From Lineus longissimus (Eukaryota; Nemertea; Pilidiophora; Heteronemertea; Lineidae): a stretch of 64,000 bases of DNA. The position numbers were made by a program, and so were the translations under genes. The notes under the pieces were generated by a model. The model made no database searches, was not told the DNA's origin, and saw only the letters and a program-made list of their open reading frames with translations. Location: NCBI RefSeq assembly GCF_910592395.1, contig NC_088308.1, positions 17,499,501 to 17,563,500 on the forward strand, in the 5' to 3' direction. Below are positions 50,801-62,992 of the stretch, piece by piece (position 1 is the stretch's first letter; each line of letters begins with the position of its first letter).

Positions 50801-53800
50801 ATGATGAATTTAGCGTGTAATGTGAGACGGGTTTGACATGACTTGCAAATCTTACATTTTTAGGCAAACGAACAGTCACTTTCCGTTTTGGTGAGGTCTT
50901 TTTTGCAGTTTGATGATATGTCAATAATTCTCTCAGCTCCATGAGAAGTCACGGTCCTACTTGAAGCTATTCTGCATGAAAAACTGCCTTTCTCATGCCA
51001 AAGTTGTCCCTTCAACAAAGAATGTTTGTAGCTGATTTTATGGTTTGAATGGTCATTTTGAAAAAGGGTTTGGAATCGAGGCCAACCAAAATAGTTGTTG
51101 GCCTCTATGTACATTCTCTCAGTGGAGTGCTCGAACATCTGGAATCAGTGTGTACTTAGCTTGAAAATTTCGGGTGAAGGGGTTTTTCTCATGATAATAT
51201 TCACAATGGTATAATATGATGGTATAAGAGGGCCGGCGAATCTAGGAACTGGAAGAATAGGGAGCGTGCACTGCATTTCTCATCAAAATTCCTGGACAGG
51301 TGTGTTCCAAAATTTCATAAGTGGTCAATTAAAAAAAGTTCACATCAATTAGGAGCCGTGGCGTCTGGTGCACCCGCTTGGATCCGCGCCAGATAAACGC
51401 ACATGAATGAATAATCCTAAGAAAATGCAGGAAAATATAGATTCGCCGGGGTTCGAACCCGTGACCATCCAATCCGCAGTGCAACCGTCTAACCGCGGAG
51501 GCCATCAAGGCTTTACTGTAAATGGCATGATAGACAGGGATTTAGCTTGTTCAATTCGTCGCCATATTGAAAAAGCGCAATGATTGTGACGAGGTGACGC
51601 TAGCGGAAGAGTAATTAGGTACAAATAGTCCCAGATAATCGTATAATTCAATATTGCGACAGAGTTTTCTTGATGTATCGTATTTATACAGCTCGGTGAT
51701 ATATTAGATAATGCTCGCAGTTGCTTTTAATGTTTGAATGATTTTCTCAAAAAAATTTTAGAAGCGAGGTCAACAGGGTCAAAAGAAATAGTCTTTGGCG
51801 CCAATGATGTCAGCAATGCGGATTTGAATTGAGATTCGAGTCGATTCTTTTGGAGTCGGAAATGCCCATGCACACGGCAATCGTATCTATATAGCTCCGT
51901 GCACGTGATTTGAAGGGACAATTTCGGTCAGTGTGCGGGGATTTAGGTAGCCAGGAAGATGATATGTAATTCGAATCTATCCGCCTGCTCATCACTGTAG
52001 TTACAAACTAAATGCTCATCACTAATGATGAATTTAGCGTGTAATGTGAGACGGGTTTGACATGACTTGCAAATCTTACATTTTTAGGCAAACGTACAGT
52101 TACATTCCGTTTTGGTGAGGTCTTTTTTGCAGTTTGATGATATGTCAATAATTCTCTCAGCTCCTTGAGAAGTCACGGTCCTACTTGAAGCTATTCTGCA
52201 TGAAAAACTGCCTTTCTCATGCCAAAGTTGTCCCTTCAACAAAGAATGTTTGCAGCTGATTTTATGGTTTGAATGGTCATTTTGAAAAAGGGTTTGGAAT
52301 CGAGGCCAAACAAAATAGTTGTTGGCCTCTATGTACATTCTCTCAGTGGAGTGCTCGAACACCTGGAATCAGTGTGTACTTCAGCTTGAAAATTTCGGGT
52401 GAAGGGGTTTTCCTCATGATAATATTCACAATGGTATAATATGATGGTATAAGAGGGCCGGCGAATCTAGGAACTGGAAGAATAGGGAGCGTGCACTGCA
52501 TTTCTCATCAAAATTCCTGGACAGGTGTGTTCCAAAATTTCATAAGTGGTCAATTAAAAAAAGTTCACATCAATTAGGAGCCGTGCGTCTGGTGCACCCG
52601 CTTGGATCCGCGCCAGATAAACGCACATGAATGAATAATCCTAAGAAAATGCAGGAAAATATAGATTCGCCGGGGTTCGAACCCGTGACCATCCAATCCG
52701 CAGTGCAACCGTCTAACCGCGGAGGCCATCAAGGCTTTACTGTAAAGGGCATGATAGACAGGGATTTAGCTTGTTGAATTCGTCGCCATATTGAAAAAGC
52801 GCAATGATTGTGACGAGGTGACGCTAGCGGAAGAGTAATTAGGTACAAATAGTCCCAGATAATCGTATAATTCAATATTGCGACAGAGTTTTCTTGATGT
52901 ATCGTATTTATACAGCTCGGTGATATATTAGATAATGCTCGCAGTTGCTTTTAATGTTTGAATGGCTTTCTCCAAAAAATTTTAGAAGCGAGGTCAACAG
53001 GGTCAAAAGAAATAGTCTTTGGCGCCAATGATGTCAGCAATGCCGGATTTGAATTGAGATTCGAGTCGATTCTTTTGGAGTCGGAAATGCCCATGCACAC
53101 GGCAATCGTATCTATATAGCTCCGTGCACGTGATTTGAAGGGACAATTCCGGTGTGCGGGGATATAGGTAGCCAGGAAGTTGATATGTAATTCGAATCTA
53201 TCCGCCTGCTCATCACTGTAGTTACAAACTAAATGCTCATCACTAATGATGAATTTAGCGTGTAATGTGAGACGGGTTTGACATGACTTGCAAATCTTAC
53301 ATTTTTAGGCAAACGTACAGTTACATTCCGTTTTGGTGAGGTCTTTTTTGCAGTTTGATGATATGTCAATAATTCTCTCAGCTCCTTGAGAAGTCACGGT
53401 CCTACTTGAAGCTATTCTGCATGAAAAACTGCCTTTCTCATGCCAAAGTTGTCCCTTCAACAAAGAATGTTTGTAGCTGATTTTATGGTTTGAATGGTCA
53501 TTTTGAAAAAGGGTTTGGAATCGAGGCCAACCAAAATAGTTGTTGGCCTCTATGTACATTCTCTCAGTGGAGTGCTCGAACATCTGGAATCAGTGTGTAC
53601 TTCAGCTTGAAAATTTCGGGTGAAGGGGTTTTTCTCATGATAATATTCACAATGGTATAATATGATGGTATAAGAGGGCCGGCGAATCTAGGAACTGGAA
53701 GAATAGGGAGCGTGCACTGCATTTCTCATCAAAATTCCTGGACAGGTGTGTTCCAAAATTTCATAAGTGGTCAATTAAAAAAAGTTCACATCAATTAGGA

Positions 53801-56452
53801 GCCGTGCGTCTGGTGCACCCGTTTGGATCCGCGCCAGATAAACGCGCATGAATGAATAATCCTAAGAAAATGCAGGAAAATATAGATTCGCCGGGGTTCG
53901 AACCCGTGACCATCCAATCCACAGTGCAACCGTCTAACCGCGGAGGCCATCAAGGCTTTACTGTAAAGGGCATGATAGACAGGGATTTAGCTTGTTCAAT
54001 TCGTCGCCATATTAAAAAAGCGCAATGATTGTGACGAGGTGACGCTAGCGGAAGAGTAATTAGGTACAAATAGTCCCAGATAATCGTATAATTCAATATT
54101 GCGACAGAGTTTTCTTGATGTATCGTATTTATACAGCTCGGTGATATATTAGATAATGCTCGCAGTTGCTTTTAATGTTTGAATGATTTTCTCAAAAAAA
54201 TTTTAGAAGCGAGGTCAACAGGGTCAAAAGAAATAGTCTTTGGCGCCAATGATGTCAGCAATGCGGATTTGAATTGAGATTCGAGTCGATTCTTTTGGAG
54301 TCGGAAATGCCCATGCACACGGCAATCGTATCTATATAGCTCCGTGCACGTGATTTGAAGGGACAATTTCGGTCAGTGTGCGGGGATTTAGGTAGCCAGG
54401 AAGATGATATGTAATTCGAATCTATCCGCCTGCTCATCACTGTAGTTACAAACTAAATGCTCATCACTAATGATGAATTTAGCGTGTAATGTGAGACGGG
54501 TTTGACATGACTTGCAAATCTTAGATTTTTAGGCAAACGTACAGTTACATTCCGTTTTGGTGAGATCTTTTTTTGCAGTTTGATGATATGTCAATAATTC
54601 TCTCAGCTCCTTGAGAAGTCACGGTCCTACTTGAAGCTATTCTGCATGAAAAACTGCCTTTCTCATGCCAAAGTTGTCCCTTCAACAAAGAATGTTTGTA
54701 GCTGATTTTATGGTTTGAATGGTCATTTTGAAAAAGGGTTTGGAATCGAGGCCAACCAAAATAGTTGTTGGCCTCTATGTACATTCTCTCAGTGGAGTGC
54801 TCGAACACCTGGAATCAGTGTGTACTTCAGTTTGAAAATTTCGGGTGAAGGGGTTTTCCTCACGATAATATTCACAATGGTATAATATGATGGTATAAGA
54901 GGGCCGGCGAATCTAGGAACTGGAAGAATAGGGAGCGTGCACTGCATTTCTCATCAAAATTCCTGGACAGGTGTGTTCAAAAAGTTCATAAGTGGCCAAT
55001 TAAAAAAAGTTCACAACAATTAGGAGCCGTGCGTCTGGTGCACCCGCTTGGATCCGCGCCAGATAAGCGCACATGAATGAATAATCCTAAGAAAATGCAG
55101 GAAAATATAGATTCGCCGGGGTTCGAACCCGTGACCATCCAATCCGCAGTGCAACCGTCTAACCGCGGAGGCCATCAAGGCTTTACTGTAAATGGCATGA
55201 TAGACAGGGATTTAGCTTGTTCAATTCGTCGCCATATTGAAAAAGCGCAATGATTGTGACGAGGTGACGCTAGCGGAAGAGTAATTAGGTACAAATAGTC
55301 CCAGATAATCGTATAATTCAATATTGCGACAGAGTTTTCTTGATGTATCGTATTTATACAGCTCGGTGATATATTAGATAATGCTCGCAGTTGCTTTTAA
55401 TGTTTGAATGGCTTTCTCATAAAATGTTTAGAAGCGAGGTCAACAGGGTCAAAAGAAATAGTCTTTGGCGCCAATGATGTCAGCAATGCCGGATTTGAAT
55501 TAAGATTCGAGTCGATTCTTTTGGAGTCGGAAATGCTCATGCACACGGCAATCGTATCTATATAGCTCCGTGCACGTGATTTAAAGGGACAATTTCGGTG
55601 TGCGGGGATTTAGGTGGCCAGGAAGTTGATATGTAATTCGAATCTACCCGCCTGCTCATCACTGTAATTACAAACTAAATGCTCATCACTAATGATGAAT
55701 TTAGCGTGTAATGTGAGACGGGTTTGACATGACTTGCAAATCTTAGATTTTTAGGCAAACGTACAGTTATATACATTCCGTTTTGGTGAGATCTTTTTTT
55801 GCAGTTTGATGATATGTCAATAATTCTCTCAGCTCCTTGAGAAGTCACGGTCCTACTTGAAGCTATTTTGCATGAAAAACTGCCTTTCTCATGCCAAAAT
55901 TGTCCCTTCAACAAAGAATGTTTGTAGCTGATTTTATGGTTTGAATGTCCATTTTGAAAAAGGGTTTGGAATCGAGGTCAACCAAAATAGTTGTTGGCCT
56001 CAATGTACATTCTCTCAGTGGAGTTCTCGAACACCTGGAATCAGTGTGTACTTCAGCTTGAAAATTTCGGGTGAAGGGGTTTTCCTCACGATAATATTCA
56101 CAATGGTATAAGATGATGGTATAAGAGGGCCGGCGAATCTAGGAACTGGAAGAATAGGGAGCGTGCACTGCATTTCTTATCGAAATTTCTGAACAGGTGT
56201 GTTCTAAAATTCATCATAAGTGGTCAATTAAAAAAAGTTTACATCAATTAGGAGCCGTGCGTCTGGTGCACCCGCTTGGATCCGCGCCAGATAAACGTAC
56301 CTGAATGAATAATAAGAAGAAAATGCTTAAAAAAACAGGAAAAAGTAGATTCGCCGGGGTTCGAATCCGTGACCATCCAATCCGCAGTGCAACCGTGTAA
56401 CCGCCGAGGCCATCAAGGCTTTACTGTGTATAGATAGGGATTTATCTTGTGC
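38870..56452. repeat. Tandem array: 14 full + 1 partial units of ~1,222 bp
   Basis: Using CTCGAACA(C/T)CTGGAATC as phase marker, units begin at 38870, 40144, 41360, 42587, 43808, 45034, 46236, 47463, 48684, 49910, 51130, 52354, 53575, 54800 and 56026. Lengths are 1,202-1,227 bp, except unit 1 (1,274 bp, with an internal 53-bp duplication at 39811/39864). Unit 15 stops after ~425 bp. Central units are nearly identical; the edge units are more diverged. Each unit carries a tRNA-derived minus-strand segment, a TATATA-containing stretch (CTATATAGCTCCGTGCACGT) and a ~90-codon minus-strand open frame. That frame is 92 or 89 codons in some units and 87 in others because of a T-run change, so I do not call it a gene. 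Confidence 0.97.
39065..39258 (-). repeat. tRNA-derived SINE-like segment (one per array unit)
   Basis: On the minus strand the head reads TGGCCTCCGCGGTTAGACGG ... GGTCACGGGTTCGAACCCCG. A perfect B-box-like GGTTCGAACCC is at 39190-39200, and a weaker A-box-like region lies 5' of it. The acceptor stem cannot pair and the anticodon stem is poor, so this is a tRNA-derived SINE head, not a tRNA gene. A ~115-bp body follows, ending in a T7 run. The same segment occurs once in every unit (B boxes at 40464, 41682 and so on). In unit 15 the B box has a C-to-T change. Confidence 0.7.
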
Positions 56453-56554
56453 TCACGCACCTGTAATTAAAGGTCCGGTTGAGGTTGTACGAAAATAGTC
56501 CCTTTAAAAAATTTAATTCCCTTAGTATGCAGTGGATAAGGGTCTTATCATTTT
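56453..56554 (+). repeat. Right direct repeat bounding the array
   Basis: This is the 102-bp counterpart of 38759-38863, in the same orientation. It begins where unit 15 breaks off. It differs by four transitions and two small deletions. Confidence 0.85.
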
Positions 56555-58255
56555 CCAATGTTTTTGAAAATAATTTTAGAATTTAGTATGATATGTGGGG
56601 CTAAACTTTTTGACATTTTTAGATTACTACGCAATCCTAAAGGTTCATGTGAATATGTTGGAACCAAACACTCCAAAAAGTAGGTCAACGGTGAAAATGA
56701 TTGAAAAAAAGCGCCCCCTATGTTCAGACCCCCAAACCTTGAATTTATTATGCATAACGTATAACGAAAATTTCATGGTTTGACAGGCTAGGATAGGTCT
56801 ATTTGCCTGTGAAAGTGTTCCTCCCAGATTACGCCTTGGAAAAAGTTATGAGCTGATGGATATTGCCTATTTAACTGGAAAATGGCTTAAAACTTTATTA
56901 CAGGTACGTGGCCTGAACAGTTAATAGCCGAAGTGATCTCAGCCCTTCAAAACACTTCTGCTCAACAGGTTTGCTCATCCGTTCGCACACAGTCCCTGTC
57001 GTGTGCATGACGACAACAGTGTGAAAAACGGTAGGTACCGTACTCTGATTGGCCTAACTCACGAAGTACATTGTTAGTGGGCCCACATAGATCTACGAAC
57101 CAAAATAATGGTCCTTTGCAAATAGTCCACATCAGTTGAAATCCGTTGACCGACGAAATAGGCATATCAATCCAACCGCTCGTCTTCTTGGTCTTGTTCC
57201 CTCCTCTGTCGCTTGTTCTGGGCCCTCCTTCACCATGCACGATGCCGCAAGCGTAGCAAATCACCTGACGGTCAAAGGCATGACCAAGGAGGCCCCGGGT
57301 TCGACCCACCAACCCCATAGCGCTCCAAGAAGCGATTGCAGGGCCGCTGATGGCAGGCTTCACCTAGGGCCAAATTGTTTTCCAGACGATAACTAGATCT
57401 GAAGATCTAGTTGACGAAGTAAGCGTTAGTTTCTTTTCTCTGTGAATCCATGGCGAAGTAAGCGAATTCTCCCGCCCATCGTGACAGAGGGTGAAGACCT
57501 GCCGCCTCGAATGTTGTGCTGGGATTGACCAACACACAACTTGCGTGTTTATATACCCGTACCAATATTGTGCAAGAATATACTATTGCAAGAACTGTTT
57601 ACCTCAATTTTCTTTGTTTGACATAATGTCACGTGTAAGCATTTTACTGTATAGGCTATTTAAAGGTCTACGCGATTGGCAAATAATCAATGCTGACGGC
57701 GCACAATCACTATCAAAACACCAAAATAGATATATCAATATACTTGATTATCAAATTCCTGGCATGCGTGGTCTGCCCATTATGGCGTACCCGCTGTTAT
57801 CATTAAGGTTTAGCGTTGTCGAAGACCTCACTATTAATTCGCCCCGGGCAGAAGTCCTTAAGGAATGGGCGGCTTTTTATTGCAATATGTTTGTTCTTCT
57901 TCTGGTTCATCAGTGAACAATTTTCTAAACGTTTTTGATGCTTCTCCAATTTTGGTTCAGCTCTTAGATAGTAGAAAAACGCGTTATTCGTTATTTGTAG
58001 TACGCACAAGTAAATTTGCCTTTATCCTTTTCTGATATTTGTCTGGGTGGGGCAGGACTCTACCCAATAAATTCCAACGAGTTCAACTCCCACCGAGTCA
58101 TTGTCCTACATATATTTTCTCTTTATGCGTCATCTAATCGATTTCGTCCTCCAGCTGGACGTCCATATAAAAGTTAAATTAAACAATCTAAATGGCAAAT
58201 TGATTATTCTACTGCACCCACTGTTTGAAGATCACTTATCCACACTTTCTCTGTC
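56555..58255. other. Intergenic: no gene recognised
   Basis: 57136-57400 is more G+C-rich and carries a B-box-like CGGGTTCGACCC near 57298, possibly a decayed tRNA-derived repeat. A perfect inverted repeat (AACTAGATCT, 2-bp loop) is at 57391-57412. An open stretch at 57491-57916 has no recognised similarity. Confidence 0.4.
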
Positions 58256-58389
58256 ATCGCTTCATTTTCAAATTGTATACAATACATACATATACATTAA
58301 TAGTGCAAAGGTGATCAATAGATCATCGCTTTATTTTCAAATTGTATACAATACATGCATATATATACATTAATAGGTGATCAATAGAT
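58256..58389. repeat. ~67-bp tandem duplication
   Basis: ATCGCTT(C/T)ATTTTCAAATTG starts at 58256 and 58325. Both copies continue through GTATACAATACAT and end in GGTGATCAATAG. They lie ~230 bp beyond the TRP-like stop codon, in its probable 3'UTR. Confidence 0.75.
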
Positions 58390-58618
58390 TTCAAGAACCT
58401 TCCAGAATGAATTTTGGGTAAATGCACGAGTATGGAGCAGCTGATACCTGTATCTGAAATGATTTATATTTTTCATCACATGACTTTCTTCAACGGCTGT
58501 CTTAAAGCATAACTTAAAAGAGTGCTTGTTGTGTATTCGCCAAAAGAAAGAAAAGCAACTACATGTAGGCCTATCATCCGTTACATAAGTCTCGCAGAGA
58601 ATCCTAAATTTTGCTGAC

Positions 58619-61600
58619 TCATCCAGTGTAGCTACCGTCAAGAGATTGCATCCTCATGGACTTCACAGTCACGATCTCTATTCTCTTTTTCTTACCAAAC
58701 AGTATCCGGATCCAGCGTCCTATTCGTTCTTCAATCAGCAGCGCGGCGTCCAGACGCCGAATCATCTGAATTGTAGCCATCTTTCGTCTGCAGTCTGTCA
58801 CAATCTGCGACATGACGGCAATCAAATAACAAACGAGTATAATGGCGCATAAATAAAATAAAACGATGTGTGAAATTTGAATGTAGGCATACGTTTTAGG
58901 TCCGAAGCCATGCATGCCGATGTTTATCAGAAACGTGACGTAGAATGTTGACCATACAGTGTCCATAGTCTGATCGTGAATGGCGTCCGTAAACAACACA
59001 GTAAACAACAGGTGTATCAGCATCGTGTAGAAGAAGAAGTTCAGGAGACACACCATCATCTTTTGAAAAGTTATGGCGAATGCGCCAAACAGTGGGATAA
59101 GTTCGACAAAGTACATAACACTGATGACAATAAATGGGAGGTAGAATGCCTTTAGTATGATCATTGCCTTGACTATGTTTTCACCGTCATAGAATGATAC
59201 TGTGATGAACGCTACTCCTAGAGTGTACAAAATCGACTGGCAGATTCTGTAGAAGGGAGTATAGCCATGATAGCTTAGCCTCACTCCGCGGTAGGCCACT
59301 CTTCTGTCCTTGTTCGTGACGTTATAGCCAAACTCCAAAATGTCAAAGAGAAGTACTACCAACCCAATAAAACATACCGCAATGCCAACGTGCCTGTAGT
59401 GCGACATCTGGAGCAGGTCGAGCCTGGAGGAAATTACGTCAGTTGCCTTGTTGCACTTGACACTGGTCAGATTAGTTGCGAAGAGGCCAGTGCAGTAATC
59501 AGCTACCCGCTTCGGATCAATCGAAATGAACGCGCACAAGTGGACAACCCGTACGAAAAACCACAGCAGCAACAAGACACTGTTCCTCCTGATTTTAAAG
59601 GCTATCCATTCCTTTATAATGGGTAATTCTACAATTCTATTATCTTGAAAACTCGTCAAGGTATCACTACTCATGTACGCAATGTACTTCAGTGGAGACC
59701 TGAGATCGCGTTGTCTATCCTTAAAGTTCTCATACTCCGTGATGTTGTACCGATAGAACTTCCTGACCGCAATTTGTCCAACAAATTCCTCGTACATGTT
59801 ACTCTCAATGATACTCCGAAATATTCCCCAGGTTCCGAGTTTCGCAGCCAACTCAATCGGGCGAAACTTCTGATCATTTTCCCCATAGTGTAGCGATTTT
59901 ATTTCATCAACATTACACTTCTCCACAATTGTCTCATAAATCTGAACATAAGTCCTCTCCATCTCTGGAAAGTCTGCTGTCGCCAGGACAAGAGCGTGGA
60001 TGATGTTGCAACCACTTTTCTCAGGTGTGACGACTTGTACTCCATCGCGTATCATCCGCATCACACACCCTTTCGATGCATTTACAATCGCGATAAAAAT
60101 AGGTTTCTCATAATCCGCCACATGCAGCTTCCCCTTACATGTATCCATCGGGGAAGTGCTGTCGTACGCAAAGCGGCCGTTCAACAATCCACAACGTTGG
60201 CTCTTTGTCGTACGCTTCATAATATTTTTGTATTCCGACGTGTCATCATTCTCAAGCACGTCATACCAGAATTGAAAGAAAGGCAAACCCATGGCCGACT
60301 TGCCTGACCATTCCGACATATTGGGCGACATCACAAAGGTTGGGTTGACCATGCCTCCCATAGCCTTGCTGTTCATGAACGAGAAGAGATGATGGTCCGC
60401 CTTCATATCGTTCATATTGCCACCAGTAGTATTGTTCCTCGCCACTACAGCCGAACCTGAAACGAGAAAGAAAAAATCCTATCAAAGTAACATTTACAAC
60501 GTTTAGTCATAATTCATGATTCTTAAAAAGGGCTCCATACGCCTGTGCTTACATGTAAATACGCGCAAGAGTGTGGAGACTTTTGTCATCAAATGCTTTG
60601 ATTAGAGTCGTTCAGGGATCTTCCGGTACGATCTGCCCTGCTCTGCTCCTTTCATTCAAGTTATAGCCTACATGTAAGTGACGTCAAGTTGATTTTATAG
60701 CTGAAAGCAAGACGTCGGAGTAGGATAATCTGCAACTGTAGTATTGACAGTGTGTTTCTTTCACATTTTGAATGAGTTGAGTATCGCCATCAATAGACAG
60801 AAACTCAGGGATAAGGTAGGAGGTTTGTAATCACGAAAGGTGTTGCCTATGAAAGACATGCCCCAGCTCTTGCGGCGCTAACCGGGGTATTCCGCGTTTA
60901 ATTGATACTTGGTTCCGAAATCAGGCGGCCGCGTGTTAGTTGTCTACAGGGTGGCCCAGAATAATTTTCCCTCACACAATGGATACACAAAAGAATTCTA
61001 TTGTGCAAGGGAAAACAATTCTGGGTCACCCTGTAGTAGCATGTTGAGGATTCATGTATAGAGCCACTCATGAACAATTTTACCTCGTTGACAACTTGAC
61101 TCCTTGACGCCCGTTGACCGCCGACCCAAGCAAAAAAAATAAGCAAAAAGACATTGATCGAACAATCCTGTTGGCATGTAGGTGTAAACAAACATTTATT
61201 TATCACGTCAGTGCTTACAATACTTGTACATGTACATATATGTGTTATTTAGGTAGTGACTTAGTTGACGGCCCCGACCTGAGTAATATCACAGCGTCTA
61301 GTTATTTGATGTAATGGGTTAAACGATTTTTAATAATCGGAGCATGTAGGTAGGGTGAATCTACTGGTATACATGTTTTGACTGCTTCGGTTACCTCCTG
61401 GAACTTCTTTTTCTTCCAAACGGGTAATAGGAGGGGAACTTGTTCGGAAAAGGGGAGATTGACAATCGCAATACATATAATTTGTCTTCACTGTTTAAAA
61501 CGTCTAATAGCCACTGCAGTGCTGAAATTTACACGAGATATGTATATAAGTAACAAGTTATCAGAGGTTTTACAATTTAGGAACTTCTGGTCCTCCCAGA

Positions 61601-61801
61601 TCTAGAATTTTAAAGACAGACAGTTTTTTTCCTGAATAACCCTATAGATATCTGAAATGACCACTCACTTGTGCCAACTTGATTCGAGCTGTGTTTCCCA
61701 AAGCTTGTAATACTTGATATTCCACTCTCTAGTGTACTGTAGTCATCGTTGCCTCCGTACACGTTATACATTGTAGCCAAGGGCCCAATAGAAGCGACCA
61801 A
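58619..61801 (-). CDS. TRP-like cation channel with N-terminal ankyrin-like region
   Basis: Two exons, 61669-61801 and 58619-60456, join in phase 1 to give 656 residues. Residues 1-105 are polar. About 160-260 looks like degenerate ankyrin repeats (EKPIFIAIVNASKG, NIIHALVLATADF, RPIELAAKLGTWGIF). Six hydrophobic segments follow near 337-358, 400-420, 446-466, 474-498, 510-535 and 568-598. A re-entrant pore-like stretch lies between the last two (TFLINIGMHGFGPK). A charged helix after S6 (CRRKMATIQMIRRLDAALL) resembles the post-S6 TRP region. Topology and order match TRP channels, closest in layout to TRPV/TRPA-like invertebrate members, but I cannot assign a subfamily. It is shorter than usual TRPs because it has few ankyrin repeats. 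Almost the whole protein is in one exon. Intron 1 holds the second 93-bp MITE. Confidence 0.8.
60944..61036. mobile_element. 93-bp TA-flanked hairpin MITE, copy 2
   Basis: Ends and length are identical to the copy at 28493-28585 (CTACAGGGTGGCCCAGAA...TTCTGGGTCACCCTGTAG), with only a few internal differences. Located in intron 1 of the TRP-like gene. Confidence 0.8.
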
Positions 61802-62992
61802 TGGTTAACATCAACATGAGCGAAGGAATCCTAACAACTTGTTCTATGTTCGAACCCCTTGATGATTCTACATTATGATAATTACTTGCCTCCTTCAACA
61901 CCCGGTGGGCGTTTTGAACAAAAGTAACACAGCTGCCAGTGCAGTCGCTAGAAATCCGCTCTTCAACAGCAAATGCTCCAAAAATCGTTGTCTCCCTAAT
62001 GAGCGAGGCAATGGTTGAATAAAATTAATTATTGAACTGGGTCTCGTCCAATTTAGCTGGAGTACCGTTTCCAATTTCACAGGACTTGCCAACATAGATT
62101 TTCGGATTTTCTCAAAACTGTCTGTAGTTTTGTGCTTTTGAAATAATGACAGTAACTAGAGACCTAGGTGGTGGTGATGGTGGTAGGGGGTAGGGGGGGG
62201 GGGGGTGCTTATACATGTCAAAGGGAGTCGAGTTTAGCCCAACCTAAAGTATCTTAGAATAATACGTTTCGCACATTCGCGGGTTCATCTGTCGAAAACT
62301 ACTCCAAGATGTGCGATATCGGTGCCTCATTGCTTGCCATATCAAGACAACTTCCGAACTGAGCGCAAGAATTTCAATCTGATTTTTCAGAAACAAGTCC
62401 TGAAGAAAACGATAATGATTTGCAGTAATCTGTTATGTGACGACTTGGCCAGAGTCGGTTAACGGCAATATTAATTGACCATATCGATCTCGGTAGAAAT
62501 TTAATCAATGCTTTGAGCATGCAATGTGTGAAACATAGGCTTTGGCCTGTCACCATTGATCATGGCCATCGAAGTGGCCGTAGGCAACTTAACTGGCCAG
62601 CTGTGCCACAGCATTTCCGCATAAATTGCTGGCGATTACGGGGATGGATGAAAAGCATTTCATGCAACAAATCCGAACTATGGTGCCAATTAAATCCGCC
62701 CATATCAACTGATACAGGTCATATACCGGGTAAAATGTACTGGCATATAGGCTAAGTACATGCCCTTGGTAAATATTGATATGAGACTTATTGTCATTGA
62801 CACGGTATGAGACATGTTCTGCTTATACATGCATCGGCATATAACTACTGTGTCCGATCTCATGCGCTATATAATATGACCGGCATGCATGTTGTGATTA
62901 TTGAATAGGCCATTAAGTGGCCAGGGCACAATCACCGAGGTCTATCTGTTCCGCCCACTTTCGTTGCTCACTTCGCCAAGAAACCTTCCATC
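61802..62992. promoter_or_regulatory. Divergent region TRP-like / MGST1
   Basis: 1.19 kb lie between the two start codons. It contains a G-run near 62190-62206. No TATA box or other element is confidently identified. Confidence 0.35.

Noticed and set aside
39182-56420. A cluster of functional tRNA genes in the array (GGTTCGAACCC in every unit)
   Set aside because: The 5' and 3' acceptor strands do not pair and the anticodon stem is weak, so I treat it as a tRNA-derived SINE-like head.
38870-56452. CRISPR array or rRNA/snRNA gene tandem
   Set aside because: The units are 1.22 kb with no short regular spacers, and I see no 5S, rRNA or U-snRNA core motifs. The genome is eukaryotic.
56962-57363. 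133-codon minus-strand frame, overlapped by a plus-strand frame
   Set aside because: Open on both strands because the segment is G+C-rich and stop-poor. It probably belongs to a decayed repeat with a B-box-like motif.
57491-57916. 141-codon plus-strand frame
   Set aside because: Its composition looks random, there is no known domain and no codon pattern shared with the real exons.
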